Shown: positions 1-13,359, numbered from the stretch's first letter. The stretch: DNA of 64,000 nucleotides from Phalacrocorax aristotelis (GCF_949628215.1 NC_134311.1:24056582-24120581); one strand, 5' to 3'. Translations and numbers: made by a program. Notes: generated by a model from the letters alone, not told the origin.

Positions 1-429
1 TTGAATTAAGATGTTTCATCCAATGTGTGTAATAACAATTATTAATCGCTCACTCAAGAATATTTCCTGCATCTTCATCCATTACCGGAGTTCAAAGACG
101 TAAGTGTAAATAAAACCTCAGGATGTTGAAAGTAATTCAAGTTGTTGAGACTGACATGAGACAAAAGGTACAGAGTAAGTTTTATTTGCCATTTTCCATG
201 ATAACCTCCAAAGGAGATTGCACCTGACATTAATAATTACCTCTTTCCCATAAATCGTTATAATTTTATTACAAACAGCCATGAGGATGACAACTAGATT
301 TCTCAGTATGTGAGAACTGCCAAAATATAGCTCTTCTGGGCCACTGATTACTTGAAGGTGTCCTATACCCTTTATACCCTTATACTTTCAATTTTAAAAA
401 ACACCTATGAACACATGGGGCTTCCTTTC
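1..429. other. Unannotated intergenic sequence
   Basis: AT-rich, no gene or repeat recognised. Confidence 0.5.
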
Positions 430-1650
430 ATGTTCCACCACAAATAAAGATTTCTGTTCTGCATTTTGTCCTAAGGGCAGCCACCAAAACCCAACCAGCT
501 TCCAACACCTTCCTCACTCCTCAAGGTCCCCTTCTGCCTCCTGTGCATTGACCACCTCTCCTCCAACCCTGTGGCAGCTCACATTGTTTAATAACCTCAG
601 GTGCACAGCTTCATCAAAGGCTTTCTCAAAACCCACTAGACACCTTTGTATCCTTTGTGACCCACTCAGGGAACACTCACAGTTTAGTCAGACCGGATTT
701 CCCTTCAGACAAGCCATGCAGCCCAACAGACCACGCTTACACGTGTGCTCATTTCCCTCGGGTGAATGCCACCCAGTCCAAGCAGCTTATTTGTGTTGCA
801 TTTCCATGTGGTTCAACATTTCCTTCAAATCAAGCTGGCTCCACTGTCCTCTCTCTTACCAAGAGGATGCTGGAGATGACTTAGTCAAGCAACAGTCAGA
901 AGCCAGTGTGTCATACAGACTTACCCTGCAAGTGTACTGGCTGCAGACAGATATTTCTGCACCATCTAGTTGTGCTTTAACAGCTGCTGCTTGATCTGCA
1001 CATTTTTAAATGCAGTCCTAATCAAGAGGACAAAGAGCCACTGCAAGACACCAAGACACCGTAAGCCCGGCACCACCTCAGCTGCAATGGGGAGCTACCC
1101 ATGTACCTCTGCTCTGAGCACAGCAATTTGTGCATGGCTGGAACATGTTTTTTCAGAAGGGATTCTACCCCTATCTGAAAATGGGACAACGCCCTTACTA
1201 ATCTGATTTTGCAACCAATTGATGGAATAAGTGATCTAAGGAAGGGAAAAGAGGCGGAAAAAATATTTTAAATCGAATTTCCTTGGGCTGAGATTTCATG
1301 CAGTTTTTTCTCCAGTGTCTAAATTGAAGACACTTTTAAATACCCTTGATTTTCAATTACTTATAAGCAAACTGTTCTTCATTTTTTTGATAACCTGGGT
1401 TTTGATCCCTATGGTACAAAGTATTTGTTGTGTGCATGAGACTCCCCCTACACATCTTCAGCAGTAAAAACTGACGCAAGGAATTCACGGAGTCTCTCTG
1501 TCATGGTTTCATTACCCAAGCACCCCTTTGACCCCTTTTCCTTATGTGGTCTCACTGGTTCCCTAGATGACTTTCTGCTTTCAATGTATTTAGAGAACTT
1601 TTCACTACCGCCTTTAGTTTCCTTAGCAAAATGATTTTTCAAACCATCTT
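430..1650 (-). mobile_element. Old LINE (CR1/L2/L3-like) remnant, reverse transcriptase fragment
   Basis: On the minus strand, 1,448-1,642 translates to a peptide ending LREFLASVFTAEDV, like the FFASVFT segment just before the RT domain of CR1/L2-type LINEs. About 0.8 kb downstream, near 600-640, the same strand reads FEKAFDEAVHLRLLNN, matching RT motif A (usually DFSKAFD). Many stops and frameshifts separate them, so it is an ancient dead copy. Ends are approximate; the family is uncertain. Confidence 0.6.
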
Positions 1651-4099
1651 ACACTCCTGTTTGCGATTGACCATTCCATCACATATTGGCTGCCTTGTCC
1701 TCTGCATTTAAGCAGGCTTTTCATTTCTTAAGACAACCTTTCCCCTATGATAGCTACCCAGATTCTTCTAATGAGTTCAACATGGTTTTCTTGGATCACT
1801 TTGTCTGTAGACTTCTTGGTTTTGGACTGCCTCATTTTTACATAATTAAAACACATACTGGATTTATGTAGATAAATTCTGCATGTGTGATCTACCTGAC
1901 CTCCTCTTTCCTAGTACAGTTATAAACCTAGCTGTATTGTGATTGTTATGCCAGAGGTTTCCCAGTAATACATCTTGAGGTAAGTCTTCAGTGTCACCTG
2001 GGGCCAAGTGCAGAAGAGCATCTTCCCATAGATCATCCAAGAACAGTTTTTCCAGGAAGCAGACGTCTACTAAGTAAAAAAAAAAAAATTCTCATTATAT
2101 TTAGCAGACATTCTGATAAAGTTATTTTTTTCTTCAGCTATAGCATTTAGCTATGGTTCGTGTTAACTAGGGGTGAACACAGGACTAAAAAAGGCAGTCC
2201 TTTCATTTTCCAACTTCAGGATTAAGTATGCATTTGATAGTGGGCATTTAATCTTTCAGAGAGTTCATAGCATCCTGGTGATGTCATCTTATCTGGATGA
2301 TTAAGGACAGATTTAGTTTTCCAATCAGAGAAAACATTCAGTCTCAAAGGGCGCTTTAATCGGAACTATTACTTGCTGTGTTGAAATTGCCCCAGTGAAC
2401 AGCATTGCTGACCTTCCCTCTGCAGGAAATTTAAGCTTCTGTCAATTGATCAGTCAGGATTCCTACCATTTCACCCCAGATCAGGATGACATATGGATTT
2501 CCCAAATCAAAGATACAAGAAAATTTCTCATTTGTGCAAGTAGAATACTGCAGATACCTATTCTGTTTGGTTTGCTTTCCTAAGCTGTCTGTAAAAGATG
2601 CCTTGGATATGTCCTGTGGTTCCAGTTAGGGTCTGAAGAAATCATTGCCATCTCCCCTCTGGTTGATCACATATACCATTATTGCCTTTTTTTTTTTTTT
2701 CCCAAGAGGATTTTTATAAATTAGTATTAAAGCATTAACTGCTGTCAAACTAAGGTTTCTGCCTTCTTTCCACAGCTCACTGTCAAATAAAAATAAAAAG
2801 CCACCAGCACCACCCCGTCCCCAGATTATTTCCCCTGAGAAAGGCAAGTCTCAACTGAGAATATTTTTCAAATATACAAGTCAAGTAAGATTTTTCCTCT
2901 TGAAAATTGCCTACATGAGACAATTTCTTAATTACAAAAATGTCTTGCCTTCTGGCTGAAGTTCTCCTAAATTAATCAATGAAACCTCCACAAAATACCA
3001 GATGGGGAAGCAGGCAGCTGACTGGAGGTTTGACATCAAAATGGAGTGTAACAGCTTTGTTTTTCTCAAGTCCAGATTCTCTGTCATTAAGACCAATAGC
3101 CATTTTCCATTGACTTGAAAGCTAAGCCATACAAGTAGGGAACATGTCATCATTTATAAGCATTTAAAAAAAATTATCCTTTTGAGGCCAGATAGAAAAG
3201 TTACCAATGCCTGCAATAGTGATTTTGATACTGATTAACATCTTGGATTACTCTGCAGTTGGTGATATAAAACATATATTATATTTCAAGAATATATAAA
3301 AATAAGCAATATTTTTTCTCTAAGTTTTTCTTAAAGCTAGATCTAGAAGTGCAGAAAAAGAGTCGTATGAAGTGCATCACTAATTTTCTGAAACTGGAAG
3401 GCAGATAAACACATTCGAACATTGTAACAATGAGACTAACATTTTAATAATGGTTTGAATCCAATAATCAGGTTTTCTCACTTTCTAAATCAGCTACATA
3501 ATCAAGTACAACATGCGTCACCTTGAAAAATACAGCACAAGGACCTCAGTGAACCTTTCCTTTGGTTTGCTAGTTGCAGTTCAGGTGCCAGTACCACCAT
3601 TCCAGGGCATGACTTACCTCAATGGGAACAGCTGTTTGCTTCACTGTCAACACTACTCCCTACAAGACATGGACCTTCTCTGGAAGCCCAGGCTGATAAA
3701 GGAGGATTTGGTTAAAATTGTAAAATTAGTTTAAGAAAGAATAAATTCAGGCCTTTGGTTTTAGTTTTTTTTCATCCCTTTACAATTTTGAATACTCATT
3801 CTGCAAAATTACCTTCCAAGATAAAGCATCCTAAAATTCATATCTCTGATCAGTTGTTACAAATCCCATAATTCACCATAAAAATCTCTCACGTTTTATG
3901 CTCCTTTCCTTTCACAGCCGGCCATTTAGCCTTTGAAGAGGTTTTAAAGAGGTCTATTTTTAGTTCACGCTTATGGCGGCTGAAACACCCTGGGTACCAT
4001 CAGACTACCTTGAGATGCAAGCATGTGGAAACGGATCTAGTTGATTATTTCATTCTTCAAGAAGGAAATCTCAAAGGCACAGGGGCATGTTGTCCCTAT
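1651..4099. other. Unannotated intergenic sequence
   Basis: No gene recognised. The part to about 2,060 may be a further decayed piece of the old LINE to its left; the rest shows only A or T runs. Confidence 0.4.
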
Positions 4100-6117
4100 A
4101 TGCTGATAAACGAGCCAGCAGGGGATAAGACTGGCCTGGCTGAATAGAGAGCTTTGGCTGGACCTCAGGAATAAAAAAGGAGAGTTTATGAACTTTGGAA
4201 GAAGGGGAAGGCAACTCAGGAGGACTACAAAGATGTTGTGAGGTTATGCAGGGAGAATATTAGAAGGGCCAAAGCCCAACTAGAACTTAATCTGGCTACT
4301 GCCATAAAAAAACAACAACAACAACAAAAAACCACAATAAAAAATGTTTCTATAAATACATTAGCAGCAAAAGGAGGGCTAAGGAGAATCTCTGTCCTTT
4401 ATTGGATGTGGAGGGAAATATAGTGACAAAGGTTGAGGTACTTAGTGCCTTCTTTGTCTCAGCCTTTAATAGGAAGACCAGTTGTTCTTGGGGTACCCAG
4501 CCCACTGAGCTGGAAGACAGGGATGGGGAGCAGAATGAAGCCCTCATAATCCAAGGGGAAATGGTTAGCAACCTGCTACGCCACTTAGACACACACAAGT
4601 CTCTGGGACCAGATGAGTTCCACCCAAGGGTACTGAGAGAGCTGGTGGAAGTGCCCTACAAGCCACTTCCAATCATTTACCAGCAGTCCTGGCTAACCAT
4701 GGAGGTTCCCTTTCACCAGAGGTTAGCAAATGTGACGCCCATCTACGAGAAGGGCTGGAAGGAGGACATGAGGAACTTCAGGCCTGTCAGTCTGACCTTG
4801 GTGCCAGGGAATGTTATGGAGCAGATCATCCCGAGTGCCACCACATGGCACATACAGGAGAACCTGAGGATCAGGCCCAGTCAGCATGGGTTCATGAAAG
4901 GCAAGTCCTGCTTGGCTAACCTGATTCATTCTACGACAAGACAAGCCGCTTAGTTGATGAGGGAAAGGCTGTGGATGTTGTCTACCTGGACTTTAGTAAA
5001 GCCTTTGACATCGTTTCCCACAGCATTCTCCTGGAGAAACCAGCTGCTCGTAGTCTTTGCCGGGTAAAAAACTGGCCGGCTGGCTGGGCCCAAAGAGTTG
5101 GGGTGAATGGAGTTAAACCCAACTGGTGACCAGTAACAATTGCTGTTCCCAGGACTCACTACTGAGGCCAGTTCTGCTTAATATCTTTATCAATGATCTG
5201 GGTGAAGGGATCGAGTACACCCTCAGCAAGTTTGCAGACATAGTGACTTGCAGATGCAAGTTGGGTGGGAGTGTTGATCTGCTTGAGGGTGTAAAGGCTC
5301 TACAGAAGGATCAGGACAGGCTGGATCAATGGGCCAAGACTGACTGTATGAGATTCAGCAAGGCTAAGCACCTGGTCCTACGCTTTAGTCACAACCCCAG
5401 GCAATGCTACACGCTTGGGGAGGAGTGGCTGGAGAGCTGCCTGGTGGAAAAGGACCCAGGGGTGCTGGTTGACAGCTGGCTGAACATGAGCCAGCAGTGT
5501 GCCCAGGTGGCCAACGGCATCCTGGCTTGTATCAGGAATAGTGTGGCCAGCAGGAGCAGGGAGGTGATAGTGCTCCTGTACTTGGCACTGGTGAGGCTGC
5601 ACCTTGAATACTGTGTTCAGTTTTGGGCCCCTCAGTACAAGACAGACATCGAGTTGCTGGAGCGTGTCCAGAGAAGAGCAGCAAAGCTGGCAAAGGGTCT
5701 AAAGCACAAGTCTTCTGAGAAGAGGTTGAGGGAGTTGGGGTTGATTAACCTGGAGAAGAGGAGGCTGAGGGGAGACCTTATCGCTCTCTACAGCTACCTC
5801 AAAGGAGGTTGTAGTGAGGTGGGTGTTGGTCTCTTCTCCCAAGTAACTATCAATAGGATGAGAGGAAACAGCTTCAAGCTGCACCAGGGAAGGTTTAGAC
5901 TGGGTATTAGGAAAAATTTATTTACTGAAAGAGTGGTCAGGCATTGGAACAGGCTGCCCAGGGAAATGGTTGAGCCACCACCCTGGTGGTATGTAAAAGA
6001 CACGTAGATGTGATGCTTAGGGACATGGTTTAACGGCAGTCTTGGCAGTGTTAGGTTTACTGTTAGACTTGATCTTAAAGGTCTTTTCCAACCTACATGA
6101 TCCTATGATTCTATGAC
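4100..6117 (+). mobile_element. CR1 LINE, 5'-truncated, with broken reverse transcriptase
   Basis: Plus-strand non-LTR retrotransposon. The ORF2 product can be followed from a linker (about 4,235-4,310) through RT blocks at 4,402-4,953 (TPIYEKGWKEDMRNFRPVSL; SQHGFMKGKSCLANL), motif [10 protein letters not shown] near 4,985-5,010 in another frame, and 5,126-6,007 ([19 protein letters not shown]; the C-terminal [11 protein letters not shown]). The catalytic FADD box reads FADI. A CAA-rich stretch interrupts it at about 4,307-4,330. The 3' end has the CR1 signature, CTTTTCCAACCTA then two TGATTCTATG-like units near 6,085-6,117. Not a host gene. Confidence 0.93.
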
Positions 6118-7258
6118 AACTGGTAATCCAAGCTTCTAAACACTCTCCTGAAATATTAGTTTTCATGAAACATGTGATCACCTCTGAAACATGACTGTGT
6201 CTCACAGAATTTACAGATTGCAAAAGTCTTTACAGATATTGTCCCAGCTCTGCTCCCTGGAGTGATGAATAATTTTGCTGTGTTTGCAGTTCTACTTCAA
6301 CATTATTAAACCAACAGGACTGACACCATGTACATGGAAGTTTATCTACAATTTTAACTGAACCCCATCAGCGTTTCTTCCTCCAACACTGTTTTTTTCC
6401 AATCACCTTGTTAACAAAACTGATTCTGAAGTAATATCAGCTGAACATTGAAACAATCATAATTATTAATGTTTTCTACAGAATTTATTTATAGACAGAT
6501 AGGGAGAAATCTTGCATACAGTCAGTTGCTTGGAGCTGTAGCTAGTCTGAATATCTTTCAATTTTCCTACATAAAAATTGGAAAACTTTTGCCCCAACTA
6601 AAATAAAAATCATTAAATCATTGAGCTAAAGCAGGAAAAAAAAAAGAATTTACATTTACTGCATTCTTCTCCCCACTCTCTCTCATTCATCTAGCTTAAA
6701 ATGTTGGTGGTCTGCCACCCAATATTCCAGTGCACTACATTTTCTCTCCCCCTGTACTTTTATCCATTTGCAGACTATAGGTCACACAGTAAAGCTCCAC
6801 GCTGCAGTATTTCTGGCCTGAAATAGAAGTCTAAAAGCATCTCAGTACCTAACACTTTTCTTGAATGTATTTTGAGTTTCTGAAAAATAGGTTAATGTAA
6901 AGCACTACAGTGAATCCTGCTTGCTCCATTTTTCATAGCATTCAAGCTGTTAATGCTGTTCTCAGAGTTCTTGCGTACTTTAGCATTTGTGTCCCCTTCA
7001 CCTTCACAGAAAGGTCATCAGGAGCTTCCACAGGCAAGAGTCTGGCAAAATTAAATGGGGCACAATCCTACTGGACATCATAGTTTTTTATACTGGAATA
7101 CATAAAGAAGCTTGAAGTTGGGGGAGTCTTTGTTTGTTTGGTTTTTTTGCTTTGAAGTTTTTTTTAAGTGACCCCTGATCTAAAGTTGTATTTTTTAAAT
7201 GTCCTCATTCTCCTACACAGCAAAAGACTCCACAACAATAGGTGTTCATACCACCCTT
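6118..7258. other. Intergenic sequence downstream of MACIR
   Basis: AT-rich, no coding signal. If the poly(A) hexamer at 6,484 is used, part of it belongs to a longer MACIR 3' UTR. Confidence 0.4.
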
Positions 7259-8951
7259 TTTATTTTTCAGCCAGAAATACAGTTTCATAGAGTGTTTCAA
7301 TAAACGGTGGTGTTTATTCCTTAAACAACCCCTCCACCTCTTTGGCATCTGACCATATTCTGTTTTTCAAACTAAAGACTATATAGGAAGATTTTACTTT
7401 CAAGATCATTGTTCAATACATTAAATTTACACAGGTGTAGTTAACTTTTAAAAATACACACCAATTTGTTGCAAAGACTAATAAACTTAAAGGATAACCA
7501 AGCCAGCAAAATGCAGACTACTGGGTTGCCTTCATGTACAACTGTGGCGTAAGTGACAGAATGAGAACTCTTCATTTTCCACAGCGCATGCACTAACTAG
7601 TGCTTTCTATTCATTCTAAATTATAAACAAAAAAAATCTTAATTCTACAAGAAACAACTGATCAAATAATTTATGATTCAAAACAATGCGATCTTATTTT
7701 TTAACTTCTGCAGAGGTCATTGGCCTAAACCAAGTTGCACCTTAAAAAAATCTAAATACTTTTTCATTTTTAAACCTTAAGTTACTACAATGTTTTAAAT
7801 ACATCTAGGAATACAGCTGCCAAAACTGCACTCGATGTCATGTTTGGATAACAAATCCTTAAGTAACAGAGTAAGCCAGTGTCTTCAGTTTAGTCTGTTG
7901 AATAATCCAGGATCATTTCTTCAATGCTGATACACAAATACTTCACTTGCACTCCATCACCAAAAAAAAAATAAAAATCAGCCTTCCTGATCACAAGTGT
8001 TCAATGCTTCAAATGAACTGAATTTCCAAAGGAACACTGAAGTTATATGACACCTTCCATTACTATAGATGATACAGAAATTGTAAATTAAAATAAAAAA
8101 TGTTACTGACATACCAATGCAGATATTCCAGTATATTTACTGGAATCTGAAGTGAATCCTTGTTTGTGTGTTGAGACAATGTAAAACATAAATCCCACTA
8201 ACAAAAATCTTTACTCCCAAAAAGACTTGTTTCTCATAACTCAAATACTTATCCTGAACAAGTTTTATAGAACAGAAGAGGCAAAACAATTACTTCCATG
8301 CAGAAATTAAAAAATAATAGCATTTAAGAGGCAAAGGTTTGTTTTATGAGTGAATCTCAGCCTCATCATCAGTGCAAGCGCAGTTTGCAAGTGTTTGAAC
8401 TGAACTGTTTAAATAGCAAGTGATCCAATTTAGACAAGCTCACTTTCTTCTCTATGGTGTAAAAAAAACAAAACAAACCATACATTTTACTGTAGAATAT
8501 AGGGACAAAAAAAAAGTAAACCCAAAAAGCCTCTTAAACTCTTAAACTTGAGTACTTATTGCAGATCAGTTTCTAACATCAAGCCAAAATTAGCAACAAC
8601 CAAGCAGACATCAACTTTTGTGTTAAATTACTGTAAATACTAGATCTAACTGTACAAAAAAAATATCCCAAAGCAAAAAAATGAAAAGCTTTTTTTTGTT
8701 GAAAGGTGTCCAAAGAAATATCCACCAGCTGCAAATTTGCATCAGAAGCTGCTTGCAAAGGACAGATTTCTCCCTCCAAGTATGTGTAACACATTGCATT
8801 GCCATGGTACTATTCAAATAAATTACTTTCTGATAACATTTAGCTGATAAAGCCACCTACAATGTGGACAGTCTTGTACTCCGTACAACAGTGGATTTTT
8901 GCAGCAACAAGAGAAATAATCAGAAATTGGTTCTAGATTCGAGACGATGGC
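7259..8951 (-). other. MACIR: MACIR 3' UTR with candidate poly(A) signals
   Basis: Region downstream of the MACIR stop with no open frame or repeat. AATAAA on the minus strand (TTTATT on plus) first appears at 7,313-7,318 and again at 7,259-7,264; another is at 6,484-6,489. The first two would give a 3' UTR of about 1.6-1.7 kb. The extent is inferred from these hexamers only. Confidence 0.4.
7313..7318 (-). other. Candidate MACIR poly(A) signal
   Basis: AATAAA on the minus strand, first canonical hexamer after the MACIR stop; a second lies 54 bases further on. Confidence 0.35.
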
Positions 8952-9569
8952 TCATGTGTTATTTCTTGCAAACATACGGTCCCCCCTAAGTGTAAGATGT
9001 TGGAGCTGGTATTGTAGCACTTCTGTGTCAGCAGGTTCCTTAATGCTCATTTTGTCTAAATTGAGGTAGTCCAGGGATTTTGAATGAGCCCTTTTACCTT
9101 TTAAAAGGCAGAGAGGCAGGGGACCATGAAGTGCCTTGTAAGGTTCATATGGTAAAGCCTTAGTGCATTTATCCCCTGAGCTGGGCATCCGTCTCCTCCT
9201 CCTTCCATTTACTGCTGGGATCTCATATGGCTGATAGTACCTACTTCTAGTTTTGTACAAACGGGAAGAACGTCCTGAATCGAGCTGTTTGGAACGCAAA
9301 TTCGGCCCAGATTCCCCCTTATTCTCTTCACTTCCTGTACACTTCTGGGCTAATTTTAGCAGCTCTTCTCCAGTTGTGAATCCAACCAGGTAGTTAGAAT
9401 CCATGTGAAGGATCTGATATCCTGCAACTGTCCGTCGCATTGGTGAGCAGGGGGTACTGGAACAGCGGGGCTTCTCTGCTTCCATCCTGCCCACAGGACT
9501 CACCTCTGCAAGAGGCACAGGGAGGGTAGATAGGGTAGTTCTGGACTCTCCATTTATGTCAACTTCCAT
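8952..9569 (-). CDS. MACIR: MACIR (C5orf30), macrophage immunometabolism regulator, complete single-exon CDS
   Basis: Codes for 205 residues; the mammalian protein is about 206. Recognised from the near-identical core: CSSTPCSPMRRT, a following stretch with HMDSNYLVGFTTGEE, a central RLYKTRSRYYQPYEIP segment, a basic run GRRRRRMPSSGDK and a C-terminal LQYQLQHLTLRGDR ending in ARNNT. No signal peptide or membrane segment is visible. Known of the family: it binds UNC119/UNC119B, takes part in delivery of lipid-modified cargo to the cilium and modulates macrophage inflammatory metabolism. The start is the ATG at 9,567-9,569 (MEVDING). An in-frame GTG three codons upstream is not used, and a splice acceptor (AG at 9,591-9,592) lies 21 bases before the ATG, so upstream exons are non-coding. 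The stop is TGA at 8,952-8,954. Divergence is concentrated in the N-terminal third. The identification is very secure. Confidence 0.97.
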   Translation of the reverse strand: MEVDINGESRTTLSTLPVPLAEVSPVGRMEAEKPRCSSTPCSPMRRTVAGYQILHMDSNYLVGFTTGEELLKLAQKCTGSEENKGESGPNLRSKQLDSGRSSRLYKTRSRYYQPYEIPAVNGRRRRRMPSSGDKCTKALPYEPYKALHGPLPLCLLKGKRAHSKSLDYLNLDKMSIKEPADTEVLQYQLQHLTLRGDRMFARNNT

Positions 9570-9590
9570 TTTAAACACAATGCTATCCTC
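9570..9590 (-). other. MACIR: MACIR 5' UTR part of the coding exon and its splice acceptor
   Basis: Immediately before the ATG the minus strand reads a pyrimidine-rich T tract and TAG (AG at 9,591-9,592), then 21 untranslated bases ending in TTTAAA before ATGG. This places the whole CDS in the last exon. Confidence 0.7.
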
Positions 9591-12500
9591 CTAAAAATAA
9601 AACAGAGCTTGGTCAGAAACAGAGCCTTTATGCAACATGAGGCGCTGAGAGAGGATCACAGAAATGATATTTCATATCACCCAGAAGTCATGACCAGTAC
9701 TCCTCTATTCAGCCTTGTCTTATGCTCTGCAGGGTATCACATAACAAAACTACCCCTGACAGCTGCCTTTTAAAATTATCTCGGGTGCTTTTTTAATAAA
9801 AGATACCATAAATACACTCCCAATGCTCTTAAACATTAAGAACATTCTTGTGTAGTATTGTACACTAAACCGAAGCATCTCTCCAGTCCATTTTTCCCTC
9901 CTTTTAATCCATTTGATTCCTTGTAGCCTCACCTCTGAGGCCATTTACATACATTAGCACATTCACAGCAACTTCTCCCATATTCAGCTGAGTATGTTTT
10001 CTATTAACAATAATCTCAGTAAATAAAGCTTTTTTTTTTTTTTTTTAAAAAGTGTGTCTAACAGCTACCACCTCAGCCAGGCACAACCACAGACCAGACC
10101 TGATCTACTGAGGGTACTGCAATGCTTCCCTCTTCCAGATATGAAAACAGCTTGCTTTAGATTCAAAGAATGGCATCCTGGCTGTTAAACAGCTGTCTTT
10201 ATAGTCATCAGCAATCCTGCCCCACCAAAAAACCCCTACTGTCTTATTCACAATCAACCAAACTCACACTATTTTATTCTAACATATTTCTAACAAAGGA
10301 AACAGTATTCTAGTGTTTAATGAACACAGCACGAGAGTCTTATAAGCATCTTAAGAACAACCAATGTTCTGAATTCTATGGTACTTGTTTTTCTATTTCT
10401 TCTGGAAACAGACTATTTTGCCCTGACCTTTCTTCCCTCACAAGTATTCCAAATATATAGTTGGGTGCCTTACGGCTTCTGCCCCAGGTCATTACCATCT
10501 CTGACATGGAAAGATAAGGTCAATACCACAGCAAGTATACACCAGTGGATGCCAGAACACAGAGAAGGCTTAATTATTTTCATGTCTGTTTTCAGTACCA
10601 TCTACATCATCTTGGTGACACCGCTACTTCACAAAATAGAAAGATCACATTTGTTTCCAAATCTATGCTTCCCTCATTGTCAGCCTCACCTTTGCTCTAA
10701 ACAGCCAATATAGTTCACAAAAAATTCAGCATAGCTTGGTAATGTTTAAAGGCAACAAGACTCAAAGAAGAAGGAAATCACAATTCTGAATTTCATTGTA
10801 GGTAACTGCAAACCACATTCAAAAGCTCAATAATGTTTCACAAATGAGATTGACTTAAAACATGCTATTATCAGTCTGCAAACTTTTAAAGCTGCTATTC
10901 TGAGGCTTAGGAGGCCACAGGCCAAGTAGCAAAGATGCAACAATCAAGAGAAGGAAAATGCTCCCTCCCTTTCAATACTTCATTCAAACTTTGGCAATTA
11001 GACACTCCCAAAAACCCCACCTTAAAATAAGAGGGAAAGCTGTGTGCAAATCTCACTTGCAAAAGAAAGTAATCTAGCCTCACACAACATTTAAGCCTAC
11101 CTTGTTTCTGTTCAGGATCGCAAAGGAGCAGTTTAAGTAATGTTCCCACCTGCTGCTCCTCTCCTATGATATTTAACTGGGAGTAAACAAAATCCCCATA
11201 GTTTTTTCTGAAGAGGACTTTATTTGCCATTGATAAACTTCTATCATGGAGAGACTATTACTAATATTTTTTTAGTCTTAAACGCCCTTTTTCAGTTCTT
11301 ATAACCATTGTCCTTAGGATTCTTCATTAGTGGTTTTGGGTAGCACAACTTTTAGATACACAGATGTACTTCATCCATTCAACTTTTAAGCATTTTGAAT
11401 TTAACAATACAGGTAACACAGCAAAAACTAAATAAAGAATTAAAATACTGGAGCAAATCAAAACCCAAAACTTTTCACTGAAAACCCATCCATGTAAAAC
11501 TCAAGAATGTTGCCCATAATATTTAACTGACTTTGGAATATATTTATGGAATCAATTAAAACTTTCAGAATAGCAGAAGCAGTTGTTGTTTGCTTCTTTA
11601 GCACCATATCTAGCAGTGAGACATTAAATATGGTGAGGTTTCAGCCACTGAGTTAAAGATACTAATGACAATTCCTTAAGTTGAAATTATAGTTCCTCAC
11701 GACCAGGAACCATGGTTACTGGAGGCTTAACACAGAAAAATTTTACATTAAAAATTTTGGTTACCCTGTGCTTTTAGCCAAGAAACCTAAATATTTAACT
11801 GTTCCTGTCCTTTTAATTCCTGATTTTTATCATGCAGTTCAGAAACCTTTCCAGTAATCTTCTAGAAAGACACAACCTATTCTGCTAGACAGCTGAAATT
11901 ATGCTAGAAAAAGTATAAAATAATCATACAGCACAGTTAGAAATTAATCATATTATCTAGTCACATATTAACAGCAGAAAAAAAACAAAAAAAACACAGA
12001 ACACCACCGCAGCAATAAAAAACCAACCCACCCAAAAAACAAAGCCAACAATCACTTGCCACAGCAATATGTGCCCTAAAGAAAGGGAGGGGGAAGAGGT
12101 GTCTTCATGCACTTTTTGAGTTAAAAAAAGCCTTGAGAACTTTAAAGCAACACAAAGTCTCTTCTCAGAACACAGCTTTTAAAATTACTTTGCTTCTGTT
12201 TAAAACATGGGTGTGTACCCTGGCAACAGAAGGCAATCAACTTTGAAGAATAAATATAAGTAGGAGGGAAGGAGGCAGGAGTTCACTGCAGAACAATTAC
12301 CCCTCACTGGTGAAAATCGGTTCGAAGGAAAATCAGAGCAGAAGAGCCTTCAAGTCAGCAAGCTCCAGCCTAGTACTTCAGCCTGAAACTGCAGAACTTC
12401 CATTTCTGTGCTGCAGTGTGAAGAACAGCCTTAAAACCAAGAAATCTGACTGACACTCAAGAGCAACAATAGCATCAGAAGCTGGTACCATAAACATCAG

Positions 12501-12849
12501 AAGCTCAAGGGAACAGCACCGCTAGCTGATGAGAGGAATGACTGGCCAGCTCCACAGGCAGAGGTCCAAAACTCAGCATGCATTTATTCAGCTGTTCTTT
12601 ACCAAGACTTTTAATGTGAGTTACTCAAGCTGCCATATGGTTTCAGCATGCTTTGTCTCCTTATCTAGTAAAAGATGAGAGAAAAACACTATTTAGAAGA
12701 ATTTTATAAAAGAAAATAATTTCAAAGATTCACAGTATCTGTGAATGTAGATAGTGTTACCTACAAATACTTATTTAAAACTTTAAGACTGCACTTTTAG
12801 GCCATTTCCATGGTTATAAGGCACTAGATGATTACTATTTGGTTTATTG

Positions 12850-13359
12850 CTGTGTAGTGGTGTGTGCTGCTTTGGCTGAGAGACTGTTAATTCTCGTCAC
12901 TGTAGTGCCTGTGGTGGTCAGGGACCTTTCCAGCTTCCCTCTCTGTGAGAGGCTGGGAGGGGCGGTGCCACGGCCGGGGCAGCTGCCCCCGCTGGCCAAT
13001 GGCACGTTCATTCCGTACCACGTGACGCCATGGCCAGTACATTAATGGGGGCAGTTGGTGCACCAGGGGCGGTTGCGGCTCGGGGACTGGTGGCGTTGGG
13101 TTGGCGGGCAGTGAGCGGCTGTGTCACATGCCGTTTGTTTCGGTTGTTCACTCCCCCCACTCCCCCCCCCCCCGCCCCTAGTTTCGCACCTGTCAATTTC
13201 CATTCCTCTGCATTTTTTGTTGTTATTGTTGTATTTTCATTATTAAACTTTTCTTATCTCAACCCACGAGCTTTACCCTTCTGATTCTCTCCCCCATCCT
13301 GCCGGTGGGGGTGTAAGCGAGTCGCTATGTGGAGCTGAGCGGCTGGCTAAACCACAACA
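12850..13359 (+). mobile_element. Diverged LTR of family A in the MACIR intron, plus strand
   Basis: The reverse complement of family A is recognisable: AGGGACCTTTCCAGCTTCCC, CACGTGACGCCATGGCCAGT, ATTAAACTTTTCTTATCTCA followed by ACCCACGAGCTTTAC, and an end in TAAACCACAACA at 13,359. It is more GC-rich and more diverged than the two copies in PPIP5K2; its left end is not clear. It contains a C run at 13,147-13,173. Confidence 0.75.

Noticed and set aside
407-994. 195-codon plus-strand ORF as a gene
   Set aside because: No recognisable homology; the opposite strand carries a decayed LINE RT that explains the region.
4402-6007. Two sizeable plus-strand ORFs as host genes
   Set aside because: They are the reverse transcriptase of a CR1 element.
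9570-9578. N-terminal extension of MACIR by three residues from GTG
   Set aside because: The conserved protein starts at the ATG (MEVDING), and GTG initiation is not expected here.
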